Part shown: positions 9,701 through 17,037 of the stretch, piece by piece | How positions within the stretch are numbered: position 1 is the stretch's first letter | How the letters are laid out: the number at the start of each line of letters is the position of its first letter | Translations under genes and position numbers: made by a program | The notes under the pieces: generated by a model | What the model saw: only the letters and a program-made list of their open reading frames with translations | Told to the model about the DNA's origin: nothing | Databases searched by the model: none | DNA from: Xanthomonas campestris pv. badrii | Lineage (GTDB): Bacteria > Pseudomonadota > Gammaproteobacteria > Xanthomonadales > Xanthomonadaceae | Direction: 5' to 3' | Assembly: GCF_012848175.1 (NCBI RefSeq) | Contig: NZ_CP051651.1 | Coordinates: 3,038,001 to 3,102,000, forward strand | Length of the DNA stretch: 64,000 bases

Positions 9701-10052
9701 GCGCGCATTCGAGCAGCGCCTGCAAAGCGAACAGACCCCTGGAATTCCTGCAGCGCTCGCCGACAAGCCGCAGGCCAGTGCGTATTTCGGTGCCATTCGT
9801 CTCACCCTGGGCGAACAAGCCATGGAGGCCAATAGCGCTGAACGGATGACGGCGCTGGTGACGCTGGCCATCACCATCGACGAGGTGGTGCGCAATGCGG
9901 TGGCAGAACATTCGTTAAACCCGCACAGCATCGAGTCCCAGATTCGTCAGACGCTGCTTCCGGCGATGTTCGATCTGCTTGGGCTGGATCACGCCAAGGC
10001 CATCGTGGACCAGGTGATCCACATCGTGCGCATCGGGCGCAGCCGCGCGTGA
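6762..10052 (+). CDS. hsdR: Type I restriction endonuclease subunit HsdR
   Basis: Restriction and translocase subunit of 1096 residues. The N-terminal nuclease region has VIEAKRP at about 165-171, matching the D/E-x-K nuclease core. The SF2 helicase motor follows: Walker A TTGSGKS at about 346-352, a DEGH box (DEGHRSHGGE, about 456), motif III TGTP, and the motif VI region QAVARVNR. A C-terminal helical domain completes the protein. It hydrolyses ATP to pull DNA past the bound complex and cleaves unmodified DNA at a distance. It overlaps the end of hsdS by 4 bases and its own stop overlaps the next gene by 3 bases (GTGA), so all three are probably translated in a coupled way. No frameshift or missing motif was seen. 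Confidence 0.95.
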   Translation: MSHSAPDTREQASAQLPALHLLCNLGWHYLSAAQCLALRGSTREVLLVPRLLEVLQTRRYTYKGQEYPLSPGAIDQIVRELSALPLGDGLLAANERLYQLLALGITVTEFMPDGKKHQPTIAVIDWADAAANRWDITEECEVLSAQGTHTRTPDIVGYVNGLPLVVIEAKRPAAGHAGKSMVDEAISQQLRNQRSEEIPQLFAYAQLLLALSLTEARYGTTQTPAKFWARWRDEQFDEVSVHRLKNAALPAATRDALLAGKPAPLRAYCQALWAHPMLPTEQDRLLAGVLTPARLLEFLRNFVLFDRKVGKLVARYQQFFGIRALLAQLRKFRPDGGREGGVLWHTTGSGKSFTMVFLTKALLLDEALQECRVLVVTDRTDLETQLARNFLSGGAFGSAVATRKDGERSKATTGRDLAQRIGQGTERITFSLVQKFTTAAKLPECRNPSPDLIVLVDEGHRSHGGETHERMRKALPNAAYLAFTGTPLLKDEKTANKFGPILHAYSMQRAVEDQTVAPLLYEERVPELDVNEAAVNRWFDKITAGLSEAQSSDLKKKFASKRAVYGAENRIELIAWDIAAHYQEHVKPLGLKGQVATDSKRDAIRYKRALDQTGLASSAVVISPPDTREGNSTVDEDNAPDIHKWWKQTMTDARISPEDYERETVHAFGGEGAPDLLIVVDKLLTGFDEPRNGVLYIDKPLKGHNLIQAVARVNRLHDAKRHGLLVDYRGILPELDTAVRAYRDLETRTQAGFDVADLEGLYHAVSSEYKRLPSLHARLWAFFDGITNRRDLEQFRQRLIPHFVRGADGEDYDERQAVREDFYAALTAFGLCLQTALSSRSFFEDTAFPDALIDRYKQDLRFFSGLRLTARQDAMETVDYSVYEEQIRKLVDQQVIGREVREPEGAYVVHELGQAQDPHTWSEEKTRNEADLIQTRLRKTIEQDLAGDPYAQKVFGELLRQAIAEAEAMFDHPLKQYAVLRAFEQRLQSEQTPGIPAALADKPQASAYFGAIRLTLGEQAMEANSAERMTALVTLAITIDEVVRNAVAEHSLNPHSIESQIRQTLLPAMFDLLGLDHAKAIVDQVIHIVRIGRSRA

Positions 10053-10795
10053 CAGCTGCCGCCCCACAAGCCCACATGGTGGTGACCTATGGCGAGCGCC
10101 TGATTCGCTGCCAGATCCACCGTTCCCCCACCCGACCCATCACGCGCGTGGCGATCCATGTGGAGCCGGATGGTCGCGTGCGGCTGGATGCGCCGCTGCA
10201 GGCAACCGACGCACAGATACGACAGGCCCTCACCCGGCGTGCGCGCTGGATTCACCTGCACCTGACCGCGATCGAAAGTCGCCTGCGGCACGTCACGCCC
10301 TACGCCTACGTCAGTGGCGAAACCGTGCTGCATCTGGGCAGACGCTATCGGCTGAAGGTGATCCCTGACGCAGAGCAGGACGGCGTGCGCCTACGTGGCG
10401 GCTATATCGAAATACGCGTCACCAGCCGGGCGCCTGAGGCGGTAGGCGCCGCGCTGGACCGTTGGCAGCGCGAGCGTGCCAGACAGGTGTTGCCGCAGCG
10501 CGTCGCCGACATGGCCGCGCATCTACGCTGGCTCAGGCAGCCACCGCCCCTCGCATTGCGAGAGATGCAGCGGCAATGGGGCAGTTGCTCGCCTCTGGGC
10601 AGGATCAGCCTGAATCTGGCACTGATCCGTGTCCCCACGGTGTGCATCGATTACGTCATCCTCCACGAGCTGTGTCACCTGAAGCTTCACAACCATGGCA
10701 AGGGCTTCTATCGACTGCTCGACGCCCATATGCCCGACTGGCGGAATGTGAAGCGTCGCCTGGATGGTCTGGCGGAGCTTGCACTACGTCAGTGA
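10049..10795 (+). CDS. YgjP-like (DUF45) zinc metallopeptidase family protein
   Basis: Protein of 248 residues of the YgjP/DUF45 family, which has a SprT/M48-like zincin fold. It carries the zinc-binding motif HELCH (His206 to His210) in VILHELCHLKLHNHGKGFYRLL, and the upstream family signature MQRQWGSCS (about 171-179). Translation most likely starts at GTG 10049, overlapping the hsdR stop as GTGA; ATG 10076 (MVVTYG) is an alternative. This coupling places it as the last gene of the type I R-M operon. YgjP-like genes occur beside type I R-M genes in many genomes, but the substrate is not established to my knowledge; regulated proteolysis of HsdR or a DNA-processing role is only a possibility. 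No signal peptide is present, so it should be cytoplasmic. Confidence 0.87.
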   Translation: MTAAAPQAHMVVTYGERLIRCQIHRSPTRPITRVAIHVEPDGRVRLDAPLQATDAQIRQALTRRARWIHLHLTAIESRLRHVTPYAYVSGETVLHLGRRYRLKVIPDAEQDGVRLRGGYIEIRVTSRAPEAVGAALDRWQRERARQVLPQRVADMAAHLRWLRQPPPLALREMQRQWGSCSPLGRISLNLALIRVPTVCIDYVILHELCHLKLHNHGKGFYRLLDAHMPDWRNVKRRLDGLAELALRQ

Positions 10796-11092
10796 AGGCG
10801 GTTCCACCGCAAGCTGAGGGTTCACCGGAGTGTGGCGATGCACCAGTTGGGAGTGCCCCCAGCGCCTGCCGATAGAAAGCCAGGGCCTGTCGCCGCCCAA
10901 GGCAGATCTCCGTCGCCGACCCTTCAGCCGCGCCGCGTGCCGCCGCTATCAGAACGGCCGGTGCCGCCGCACCGCCCGCTACCGTGGATGTATCGGGCGG
11001 ACCAGATTCCAGGCAAGATCACCGGCTGACCCCGTTACGGATGCGCTTGCTTGCGACGTAGACGGCTTGATTGCAGGTTCCAGGAGCGTTGC
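10796..11092 (+). other. Intergenic stretch without a supported gene
   Basis: This 297-base region between the metallopeptidase gene and a small ORF contains short open frames on both strands, but none has a good ribosome binding site or a protein-like composition (they are rich in Arg and Pro, as GC-rich noise usually is). No strong terminator or repeat was recognised. Confidence 0.4.
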
Positions 11093-11293
11093 ATGTCCTC
11101 GTCCACCGTTACGCAAGACCCCATTCCCGCCGATGCGGAACACACCCAGCACGCGTTCGCCGAGCAGGTCCACGGCAAGCCCATGGACAGCACCGAGGCG
11201 GCGCACCGGATGGCCTTCCTGTGCCAGACCGAATCGGCAAAGAAGCCGCAGACGCTGTTGCCGCCGCAGGTCCGCGACGACAACGCGGCCTGA
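11093..11293 (+). CDS. Small hypothetical protein (66 residues)
   Basis: Short ORF starting at ATG 11093, preceded at a good distance by CAGGAG, which decides this start over an upstream in-frame ATG at 11051. The product is hydrophilic and acidic at its N-terminus, with no signal peptide, membrane helix, cysteine pair or recognised domain; it contains the stretch GKPMDSTEAAHRMAFL. Amino-acid composition looks protein-like rather than like frame-shadow noise. It is not part of an evident operon: a 297-base gap lies before it and the sialidase-like gene begins over 300 bases after it. I do not recognise the family, so no function is proposed. Confidence 0.45.
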   Translation: MSSSTVTQDPIPADAEHTQHAFAEQVHGKPMDSTEAAHRMAFLCQTESAKKPQTLLPPQVRDDNAA

Positions 11294-11561
11294 GCACAGC
11301 GAACGATGTACAGCGGTAGCGAGCGCGCTCGGCCATCATCGATCCTTATCTGCTGCCCAACTGGAACGACCCGCCTACCGTCTGCTGGCAGGTCGCGGGG
11401 TCGGCCCCGGTGGTCTGTGTCAGCTGTGCGCCCGCACCGGTGGCCATGCTGAAACCCTGCGTCACGCCCCACACCGTATGGGTGGTGCGCCCGACCGGTT
11501 GCCTTGCCGTGCGTGATCGGCGCCCACCGCCGCCTATGCGTAGGATGACCAAGGCACAGGT

Positions 11562-11594
11562 ATTCAATAGATGATAAACGGGTCTCTATTGAAT
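11562..11594. promoter_or_regulatory. Perfect 10-bp inverted repeat upstream of the sialidase-like gene
   Basis: ATTCAATAGA (11562-11571) pairs perfectly with TCTATTGAAT (11585-11594) across a 13-base spacer. It is AT-rich in a GC-rich region and ends about 20 bases before the ancestral ATG of the sialidase-like gene. This could be a dimeric repressor or activator site, or an RNA hairpin in the leader. The rest of 11294-11614 shows no supported gene. Confidence 0.5.
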
Positions 11595-11632
11595 CCACAC
11601 CGCACTGGCCCCCGATGTTTTCCACGCGCTTG

Positions 11633-11658
11633 TTGACCTGCCTTGTTGACCTGCCTTG
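11633..11658 (+). repeat. 13-bp tandem duplication breaking the signal peptide frame
   Basis: The unit TTGACCTGCCTTG occurs twice in direct succession (11633-11645 and 11646-11658). Thirteen is not a multiple of three, so the second copy shifts the frame. With one copy removed, ATG 11615 would read MFSTRLLTCLVASLAAC, a textbook lipoprotein signal peptide running in frame into the sialidase-like protein. Confidence 0.85.
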
Positions 11659-12776
11659 TTGCCAGTCTTGCTGCCTGCAGCGCGCAGGCACGCTCTCCTG
11701 TCTCTCCGGCCTCGCCCATCGTGCGTAGCGAGTTCATCGCCGACCCTGCCCCCACGCCGCAGGCCCACGCCTCCACCCTGCTGGAAACACGCGATGGGCA
11801 GCTGCTGGCCGCCTGGTTCGGCGGTACGCGCGAAGGCGCGCCCGACGTCGGTATCTGGCTCGCACGGCGTGGTCCGCAACAGTGGCAGACACCGCAACGC
11901 ATCGCCGACGGCGCGCACGCCGGCGAGCAAGGGACCGATGTGCCGGCCTGGAATCCGGTGCTGTTCCAACCGTCCACCGGGCCGGTACAGCTGTACTACA
12001 AACTCGGCCCCAACCCGCGGCAGTGGTGGGGGCTGCGGCTCACCTCGATGGACGACGGCGCGACGTGGTCGGCGCCGCAGCGCTTGCCGGACGGCATCCT
12101 TGGCCCGATCAAGAACAAGCCGCTGCAGTTGCCGAGCGGCCGCATCCTGGCACCCAGCAGCAGCGAAGACCGTGGCTGGCGCGCGCATCTGGAATGGAGC
12201 GACGACGACGGCGCGCACTGGCAGCGCGGCATGCCGCTCAACCAGCCGAGCGTGATCGGCGCGATCCAGCCCAGCCTGCTGCTGTATCCGAATGGTCGTC
12301 TGCAGGCGTTGGGCCGCAGCCGGCAGAACACACTCTTCAGCACCTTCTCCGACGATGGCGGCCTGCATTGGCAGCCGATGCAACTGCTGGATGTGCAGAA
12401 CCCCAATTCCGGCACCGACGCGGTGATGCTGCGCGACGGCCGCGCCTTGCTGGTCTACAACCCCGCCATCGCCGGCAACAACTGGTGGGAGGGACGCGGC
12501 ACGCTGGCGGTCGCATTATCGGATGACGGCCTGCACTGGCAGCGAGTGCTCACGCTGGAAGACAGCGCCAAGGACGAATTTTCATATCCGGCCGCGATCC
12601 AGACCCGTGACGGGTTGGTGCACATCAGCTACACCTGGAAGCGCCGACGGATCAAGCATGTGGTGCTCGATCCCACGCGACTCGACGCATGCGGCCCTTG
12701 CCAGGCGCCCGCCCCCGCAACGCAGTCTGAGCGCTGCACAACGGCATGCGCCCAAGCGGCCGATCCTTCGTCATGA
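11643..12776 (+). CDS. Sialidase-like (BNR/Asp-box) lipoprotein with disrupted signal peptide
   Basis: Six-bladed propeller glycosidase-like protein of the exo-alpha-sialidase/BNR family (about 377 residues). At least four Asp-box motifs (S-x-D-x-G-x-x-W type) are visible: SMDDGATW, SDDDGAHW, SDDGGLHW and SDDGLHW. An early Arg-containing AAWFGGTREGAPDV and a C-terminal SYTWKRRRIKHV are also typical of this family. It should act on exported or host glycans; the substrate is unknown. The lipobox LAAC is present at the start of this frame, but the charged N-region lies in a different frame because of a 13-bp duplication. Translation would need a TTG start (11643 or 11646) with a truncated signal peptide. 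It is therefore either a recently inactivated gene or a slip-reversible one. It precedes xopL but has no PIP box of its own that I could find. Confidence 0.72.
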   Translation: MLTCLVASLAACSAQARSPVSPASPIVRSEFIADPAPTPQAHASTLLETRDGQLLAAWFGGTREGAPDVGIWLARRGPQQWQTPQRIADGAHAGEQGTDVPAWNPVLFQPSTGPVQLYYKLGPNPRQWWGLRLTSMDDGATWSAPQRLPDGILGPIKNKPLQLPSGRILAPSSSEDRGWRAHLEWSDDDGAHWQRGMPLNQPSVIGAIQPSLLLYPNGRLQALGRSRQNTLFSTFSDDGGLHWQPMQLLDVQNPNSGTDAVMLRDGRALLVYNPAIAGNNWWEGRGTLAVALSDDGLHWQRVLTLEDSAKDEFSYPAAIQTRDGLVHISYTWKRRRIKHVVLDPTRLDACGPCQAPAPATQSERCTTACAQAADPSS

Positions 12777-12791
12777 TGACGGTGGCTTCGC
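12767..12791 (+). promoter_or_regulatory. PIP box (HrpX-responsive) of xopL
   Basis: TTCGT (12767-12771), 15 bases, then TTCGC (12787-12791). This fits the relaxed plant-inducible-promoter consensus TTCGB-N15-TTCGB, which is bound by the AraC-type regulator HrpX. A YANNNT-like hexamer CATCGT follows at 12826-12831, 34 bases downstream, slightly beyond the usual 30-32. The xopL start codon is 70 bases after the box. Confidence 0.72.
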
Positions 12792-12861
12792 CTCCACCGA
12801 TTCGCCAGTAGCGATGCATGCCGATCATCGTCGGTGAGCTACAGCCAAGACGAGCACTGCG

Positions 12862-14637
12862 ATGCCACGCGTCGATCAACCACGCCCGCCGGGCACGCCT
12901 ATCGGACTGCCGGGGCAGGATGCACCCAATGCGAATGCACCCGCGCGCAATGTTCCACCCGCACATCCCGCGCCCGAGCGCCCTACCGGCATACTCGGCG
13001 GCCTGATCAGACATGTGCCTGGCTACCGGTCCGGCCGCCCCCGTGTGCCACCGACCGTTGGCGCTTCGCCATTCCAGCGCTCCACAGCGCTTCGCCCGTA
13101 CCGCGACGTTCTGGCGCAATGGCAACGACACTACAACGCAGACCGCAGTCGCTGGCACAGCGCATGGCGCCAGGCCAACCGCAACGATCCGCAAGTCGAA
13201 ACAAGAACGGCCCGGGCGCTCAAGACAACAGCCGACATGCTGGAGGACGCTACCCTACCGGGGCGGGTAGCGCTGGAGCTGCACTCAGTTCCCCTTCCGC
13301 AATTCCCCGATCAGGCATACCGTCTTTCTCATCTGCAGCACATGACGATCAACGCGGCGGGGCTGATGGAGCTTCCGGACGCCATGCAGCAATTTTCGGG
13401 CCTGGAAACACTGACGCTTGCGCACAATCCGCTTGATTCGCTACCTGCGTCCATCGCAAGCCTCAGCCGATTGCGTGAGCTCTCCATCCTGTCCTGCCCG
13501 GAATTGAAGGAACTTCCCGAACGCCTGGCGAGCACCAATGCATCCGGCGAGCACGAGGGGTTGGTCAACCTGCAGAAGCTGCAGCTGGTGGGGACCGGGA
13601 TCACATCGCTTCCTGCTTCCATTACCGGCCTGCAAAACCTGAAAACGCTACAGATCCGCAATTCGCCGCTATCCACCCTTGCCCCGGCCATCCATCGAAT
13701 GCCAAGGCTGGAAGAACTCGATTTGGAAGGCTGCACAGCGCTGAGCAACTATCCGCCGATTTTTGGCGGCGGTGCGGCATTGAAACGACTGAATTTGAAA
13801 GACTGCAGCAACCTGCGCACCCTGCCGCTGGACATTCACCGCCTGACGCAACTCGAAGAACTCGACCTGCGAGGCTGCGACAACCTCTCCAGACTGCCCT
13901 CGTCGATTGCAAGATTACCTGCCAGTTGCACTATCCGGGTGCCGCCGCGTCTACAGGCGGAACTCGACCGTCTTCGTCTGATTGCGCGCCCCGCCGAACC
14001 AGAGCAGACCGGCCCAGCCGCCCCGGATCTCTCGCCACCTGGTGCCGGCAATCAAGCCAGCGCATCCTCGTCGGCGACAACCGCCGAACCGCTTCGCACG
14101 GCTGCGCTCGAACGTATTGAAGACACCGCACAGACCATGCTGAGCACGGTCATTGATGAGGAAAGAAATCCCTTTCTGGAAGGTGCCCCATCCTACCTTC
14201 CAGAAAATCGCCCACCCGACGCTCCCACCACCTTCGGCCAGATTCCGGCCTTGCAGAAAATGCTGGAAGAAAGCAGGGATCCCCATTTCCTGAGGCGGGT
14301 GATCGAGATGGCAGGCCCATCCCCCAGAGTCGAAGACCCGAGCGAGGAAGGCCTCAGCCGCCACTACGCGAACGTCAGCAACTGGAAGGCGCAGAAGAGC
14401 GCGCACCTGGGCATCGTCGATCCTCTCGGGCAGTACGTTTATCACGCAGGCAGCCAGCTCGACGCAGCGACCTTGGCCAAGGCGATCCAGATGTGGAAGA
14501 CCCGGGAGCTGATCGTCAACGCACACCCGCAAGACCGCGCGCGCTTTCCGGCTTTCACGCTGCACATTCCCGAGCAGGTCAGCGACGGCTCTGAGGACGA
14601 ACGGCAAACAAGCCCGGAACCTTCAGGCCATCAGTAG
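12862..14637 (+). CDS. xopL: Type III effector XopL, LRR protein with XL-box E3 ubiquitin ligase domain
   Basis: Effector of 591 residues. A Pro/Ala-rich N-terminus (about 1-65) acts as the likely secretion signal. A helical region (about 70-140) leads into leucine-rich repeats from about 150 to 355 (repeats such as LSRLRELSILSCPELKELP and MPRLEELDLEGCTALSNYP). After a low-complexity linker (about 375-410) comes the C-terminal XL-box-like domain (about 430-570). That domain contains His515-Leu516-Gly517 in KSAHLGIVD, matching the HLG residues reported as essential for XopL ligase activity. In the plant cell XopL ubiquitinates host proteins and suppresses immunity. A PIP box 70 bases upstream implies control by HrpG/HrpX. 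No strong Shine-Dalgarno sequence is seen at ATG 12862. It is somewhat shorter than the ~660-residue X. euvesicatoria form. XopAE is the main alternative, disfavoured by the HLG motif. Confidence 0.88.
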   Translation: MPRVDQPRPPGTPIGLPGQDAPNANAPARNVPPAHPAPERPTGILGGLIRHVPGYRSGRPRVPPTVGASPFQRSTALRPYRDVLAQWQRHYNADRSRWHSAWRQANRNDPQVETRTARALKTTADMLEDATLPGRVALELHSVPLPQFPDQAYRLSHLQHMTINAAGLMELPDAMQQFSGLETLTLAHNPLDSLPASIASLSRLRELSILSCPELKELPERLASTNASGEHEGLVNLQKLQLVGTGITSLPASITGLQNLKTLQIRNSPLSTLAPAIHRMPRLEELDLEGCTALSNYPPIFGGGAALKRLNLKDCSNLRTLPLDIHRLTQLEELDLRGCDNLSRLPSSIARLPASCTIRVPPRLQAELDRLRLIARPAEPEQTGPAAPDLSPPGAGNQASASSSATTAEPLRTAALERIEDTAQTMLSTVIDEERNPFLEGAPSYLPENRPPDAPTTFGQIPALQKMLEESRDPHFLRRVIEMAGPSPRVEDPSEEGLSRHYANVSNWKAQKSAHLGIVDPLGQYVYHAGSQLDAATLAKAIQMWKTRELIVNAHPQDRARFPAFTLHIPEQVSDGSEDERQTSPEPSGHQ

Positions 14638-14740
14638 ATGGCGAACGCGACAGGCACAGCAGCCCATCACGCGTCGCGGTCAGCGTGCGTGCGCAACTCC
14701 GGCAGCGCCTATACGGGCCGAAGGCACCGTTGTACGCGTT

Positions 14741-15472
14741 TCACGTTCGCTGCAACGCGTCCACCATCCGATGTACCCGCGCGGCATCGGTGCGCTGGTA
14801 GTCTCCGCCCAGGTCGCTGATGTAGGCATGCGGCGCAGGCACCTGCGCAGCCACCGGCCCCCGAGCAGACGCATGGAATTCGCAGGCGCCGGTCCGGGCG
14901 CGCAAGCTGGCGACGTTGTGCTCGGAGACGCCCGCGCCCGGCATGATGCCGATGCGGCCGGCCGCCTGCCGCACCAGCGCGGCGATGACGTCTACGCCCT
15001 CGATGGCGCTGGCGCGCGCACCGGAGGTCAGCACGCGTTCGCAGCCCAGCGCGATCGCATCTTCCAGCGCGCGCGCAGGCTCGGCACTGACGTCGATCGC
15101 ACGGTGAAAAGTCACGCCCAGCGATCCAGCCGCCTCGATCAGCACGCGCATCGTGTCCATATCGACCTGGCCATGACGATCCAGCGCGCCCAGCACCACG
15201 CCATCGCAGCCCAGCGCAACGCACTGCTGCACATCGCGGCGCATCGCCTCCACCTCATCGGCACTGAACACGAAGTCGCCCACGCGCGGGCGGATCAGCA
15301 CATACAGCGGAATCCGCAAACGCGCACGCACCACCGCCAACGTGCCGAACGACGGCGTCAGCCCGCCGCCATCCAGCCCGCCGCACAGCTCAACGCGCAT
15401 CGCACCGCCTGCTTGCGCGGCCAACGCCGAGGCCACCGAATCGGCCGCCACTTCAAGACCCAATGCACTCAT
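14741..15472 (-). CDS. cutC: CutC family protein
   Basis: CutC-family TIM-barrel protein of 243 residues. Recognisable segments are LEVAADSVASALAAQAGGAMRVELCGGL at the N-terminus, IRPRVGDFVFSADEVEAMRRD, LGALDRHGQVD, FHRAIDV, LTSGARASAIEG and MPGAGVSEHNV. The start at 15472 overlaps the stop of the glycosylasparaginase gene (ATGA), so the two are translationally coupled, and the longer upstream frame is a shadow of that gene. CutC was named for copper tolerance in E. coli, but its biochemical role is disputed; coupling to an N-glycan-degrading amidase suggests a carbohydrate role here (inference). It is cytoplasmic, with no signal peptide. Confidence 0.93.
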   Translation of the reverse strand: MSALGLEVAADSVASALAAQAGGAMRVELCGGLDGGGLTPSFGTLAVVRARLRIPLYVLIRPRVGDFVFSADEVEAMRRDVQQCVALGCDGVVLGALDRHGQVDMDTMRVLIEAAGSLGVTFHRAIDVSAEPARALEDAIALGCERVLTSGARASAIEGVDVIAALVRQAAGRIGIMPGAGVSEHNVASLRARTGACEFHASARGPVAAQVPAPHAYISDLGGDYQRTDAARVHRMVDALQRT

Positions 15473-16533
15473 GCCGCCGGCTCGCTGGTGTAGTGGCTCT
15501 CGCCCGGCACCAGCAGATCCTGCCGCTGCGCATCGCACACCGCGTAGCTGAAGCCCTTCTGGATCGCGAACGCACCCACCTCGCCACGCTTGTTCATCGC
15601 CAGGAATCCCACCTGCAGCGTGCGCGTCAGTTCCGGCTTGCGGCGGATCAACCGCATCACCACCTCGCGGCAGGCATCGGCGGGCGACTTGCCCTGGCGC
15701 ATCATTTCCACCACTGCAAAGCTGCCGACATTGCGGATCACTTCTTCGCCCACGCCGGTGGAGGTCGCGCCGCCCACCTCGTTGTCCACATACAGGCCAG
15801 CGCCGATGATCGGGCTGTCGCCGACCCGCCCGTGCATCTTCCATGCCATGCCGCTGGTGGTGCACGCGCCGGACAGATTGCCGTGCGCATCCAGCGCGAT
15901 CATGCCGATGGTGTCATGGTTGTCTTTACCGCCCGGCAACTTGGCATCGCGCCAGGCGCGGTTTTCGACGTTGGCTTCGGGCGAATACTTCGAGGTCTTC
16001 AACCACTGCTTCCACGCCGCTTCCGAACTTGGCGTCAGCAACCTGGTTTTCGGAAAGCCCTGCTCCAACGCGAACTGCCGCGCGCCATCGCCGACCAGCA
16101 TCACATGCGGGGTCTTTTCCATCACCGCGCGCGCCACCGAAATGGCATGCACCACATCTTCCAGCGACGCCACCGCGCCGCAGTTGCCCAGGTGGTCCAT
16201 GATGCAGGCGTCCAGGGTCACCCGCCCATCGCGATCCGGATACCCGCCCAGGCCCACCGTCGGATTGTTCGGGTCCGCTTCGGGCACCCGCACGCCGGCC
16301 TCCACCGCATCCAGCGCCATGCCACCGGTACTCAGCAGCTTCCACGCGGCCTGATTGGCGGCCACGCCGAAATCCCAGGTGGAAATCACCCGTGCCTGAC
16401 CTTTGGGCAACGCCGCAGGGCGGCCCGCCGCGGTGCCAGCGGCCGCGGCCTGCGCACGTGCGCCCCATCCGGCCAGGCCGGAAGCGATGGCGCCCAGGGT
16501 GGCGCTCTTGAGGAAATGACGACGTTGGATCAT
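15469..16533 (-). CDS. Tat-exported N4-(beta-N-acetylglucosaminyl)-L-asparaginase
   Basis: Ntn-hydrolase of 354 residues in the glycosylasparaginase/isoaspartyl-peptidase family. The N-terminus MIQRRHFLKSATLGAIASGLAGW is a twin-arginine signal, so the folded enzyme is exported to the periplasm. The autocleavage and nucleophile site is Thr208 in HDTIGM, followed by the family segment GDSPIIGAGLYVDNEVGGATSTG. The enzyme splits the GlcNAc-Asn bond left after protease digestion of N-glycoproteins. It heads a two-gene leftward operon with cutC (4-base overlap). This fits a plant pathogen that scavenges host N-glycans. Isoaspartyl peptidase or taspase-like activity is possible, but HDTIG and the Tat signal favour the glycosylasparaginase. 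Confidence 0.9.
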   Translation of the reverse strand: MIQRRHFLKSATLGAIASGLAGWGARAQAAAAGTAAGRPAALPKGQARVISTWDFGVAANQAAWKLLSTGGMALDAVEAGVRVPEADPNNPTVGLGGYPDRDGRVTLDACIMDHLGNCGAVASLEDVVHAISVARAVMEKTPHVMLVGDGARQFALEQGFPKTRLLTPSSEAAWKQWLKTSKYSPEANVENRAWRDAKLPGGKDNHDTIGMIALDAHGNLSGACTTSGMAWKMHGRVGDSPIIGAGLYVDNEVGGATSTGVGEEVIRNVGSFAVVEMMRQGKSPADACREVVMRLIRRKPELTRTLQVGFLAMNKRGEVGAFAIQKGFSYAVCDAQRQDLLVPGESHYTSEPAA

Positions 16534-17037
16534 CCAGGCGAACTCCGTAACGGAAACAGATGCCGCGCACTGCGCCGCAGCCTCCCATCATGCGGCAGCA
16601 ACGCGCCTGGATAAACCGTCATGCAGCGCTGTCGTGTGCGGATCCGCGCACAACCAGTGCATGGGCGGACCGAGCCCTGATCGAGCGCAGCGTGTCCGAT
16701 GGGTGGTTGGAGCTGGCTGGCGTAATGGCAGAGAACAGACGCTGCCGCACCGAACCAGCAGTGGACTGTGGGATGGGGCAGCCAACGCGCTCCTCTTCGT
16801 CGCCCCATCCAGCGCTGCGCGCCATCCTCTTTCGTTGTGAAAGGGATCGAACGCGGGACGGTTGGGAGCGCGAGGTCGGCTGCGTTGCCGCAGCGTACGC
16901 CAGGGCGCCGAAAAAAAACTGCATCCGTTTAACCCCATTTGCCGCCCTGGCCCGTTTCACCTGCAGAGGCGCAGTGCACGGCGACCTCGGGCTGCCCGGT
17001 TGTTCACCCATTCGTTCTCGCCACGCAAAGGATTCCC
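16534..17037. other. Long divergent intergenic region
   Basis: About 500 bases between the divergently transcribed glycosylasparaginase and VWA-protein genes. Overlapping open frames occur on both strands but look like GC-rich noise (Arg/Ser/Pro-rich, no ribosome binding sites). A perfect 9-bp inverted repeat, GGATGGGGC (16771-16779) and GCCCCATCC (16802-16810), lies in the middle with a 22-base spacer. A run of eight A follows at 16911-16918. It must hold two promoters, which I could not place. Confidence 0.4.

Noticed and set aside
11346..11567. A 73-codon minus ORF (ending QTVGGSFQLGSR) divergent from the sialidase-like gene.
   Set aside because: The C-terminal half looks protein-like but I recognise no family, see no ribosome binding site, and the N-terminal half is noise-like. 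Possibly a gene fragment, but unsupported.
12787..12805. A second TTCGC pair (TTCGC-N9-TTCGC) as an alternative PIP box.
   Set aside because: The spacer is 9 bases, not 15, whereas TTCGT-N15-TTCGC at 12767-12791 fits the rule.
14741..15865. An N-terminally extended 374-codon CutC.
   Set aside because: The extension overlaps the glycosylasparaginase gene in another frame, and CutC similarity begins at MSALGLEV (15472).
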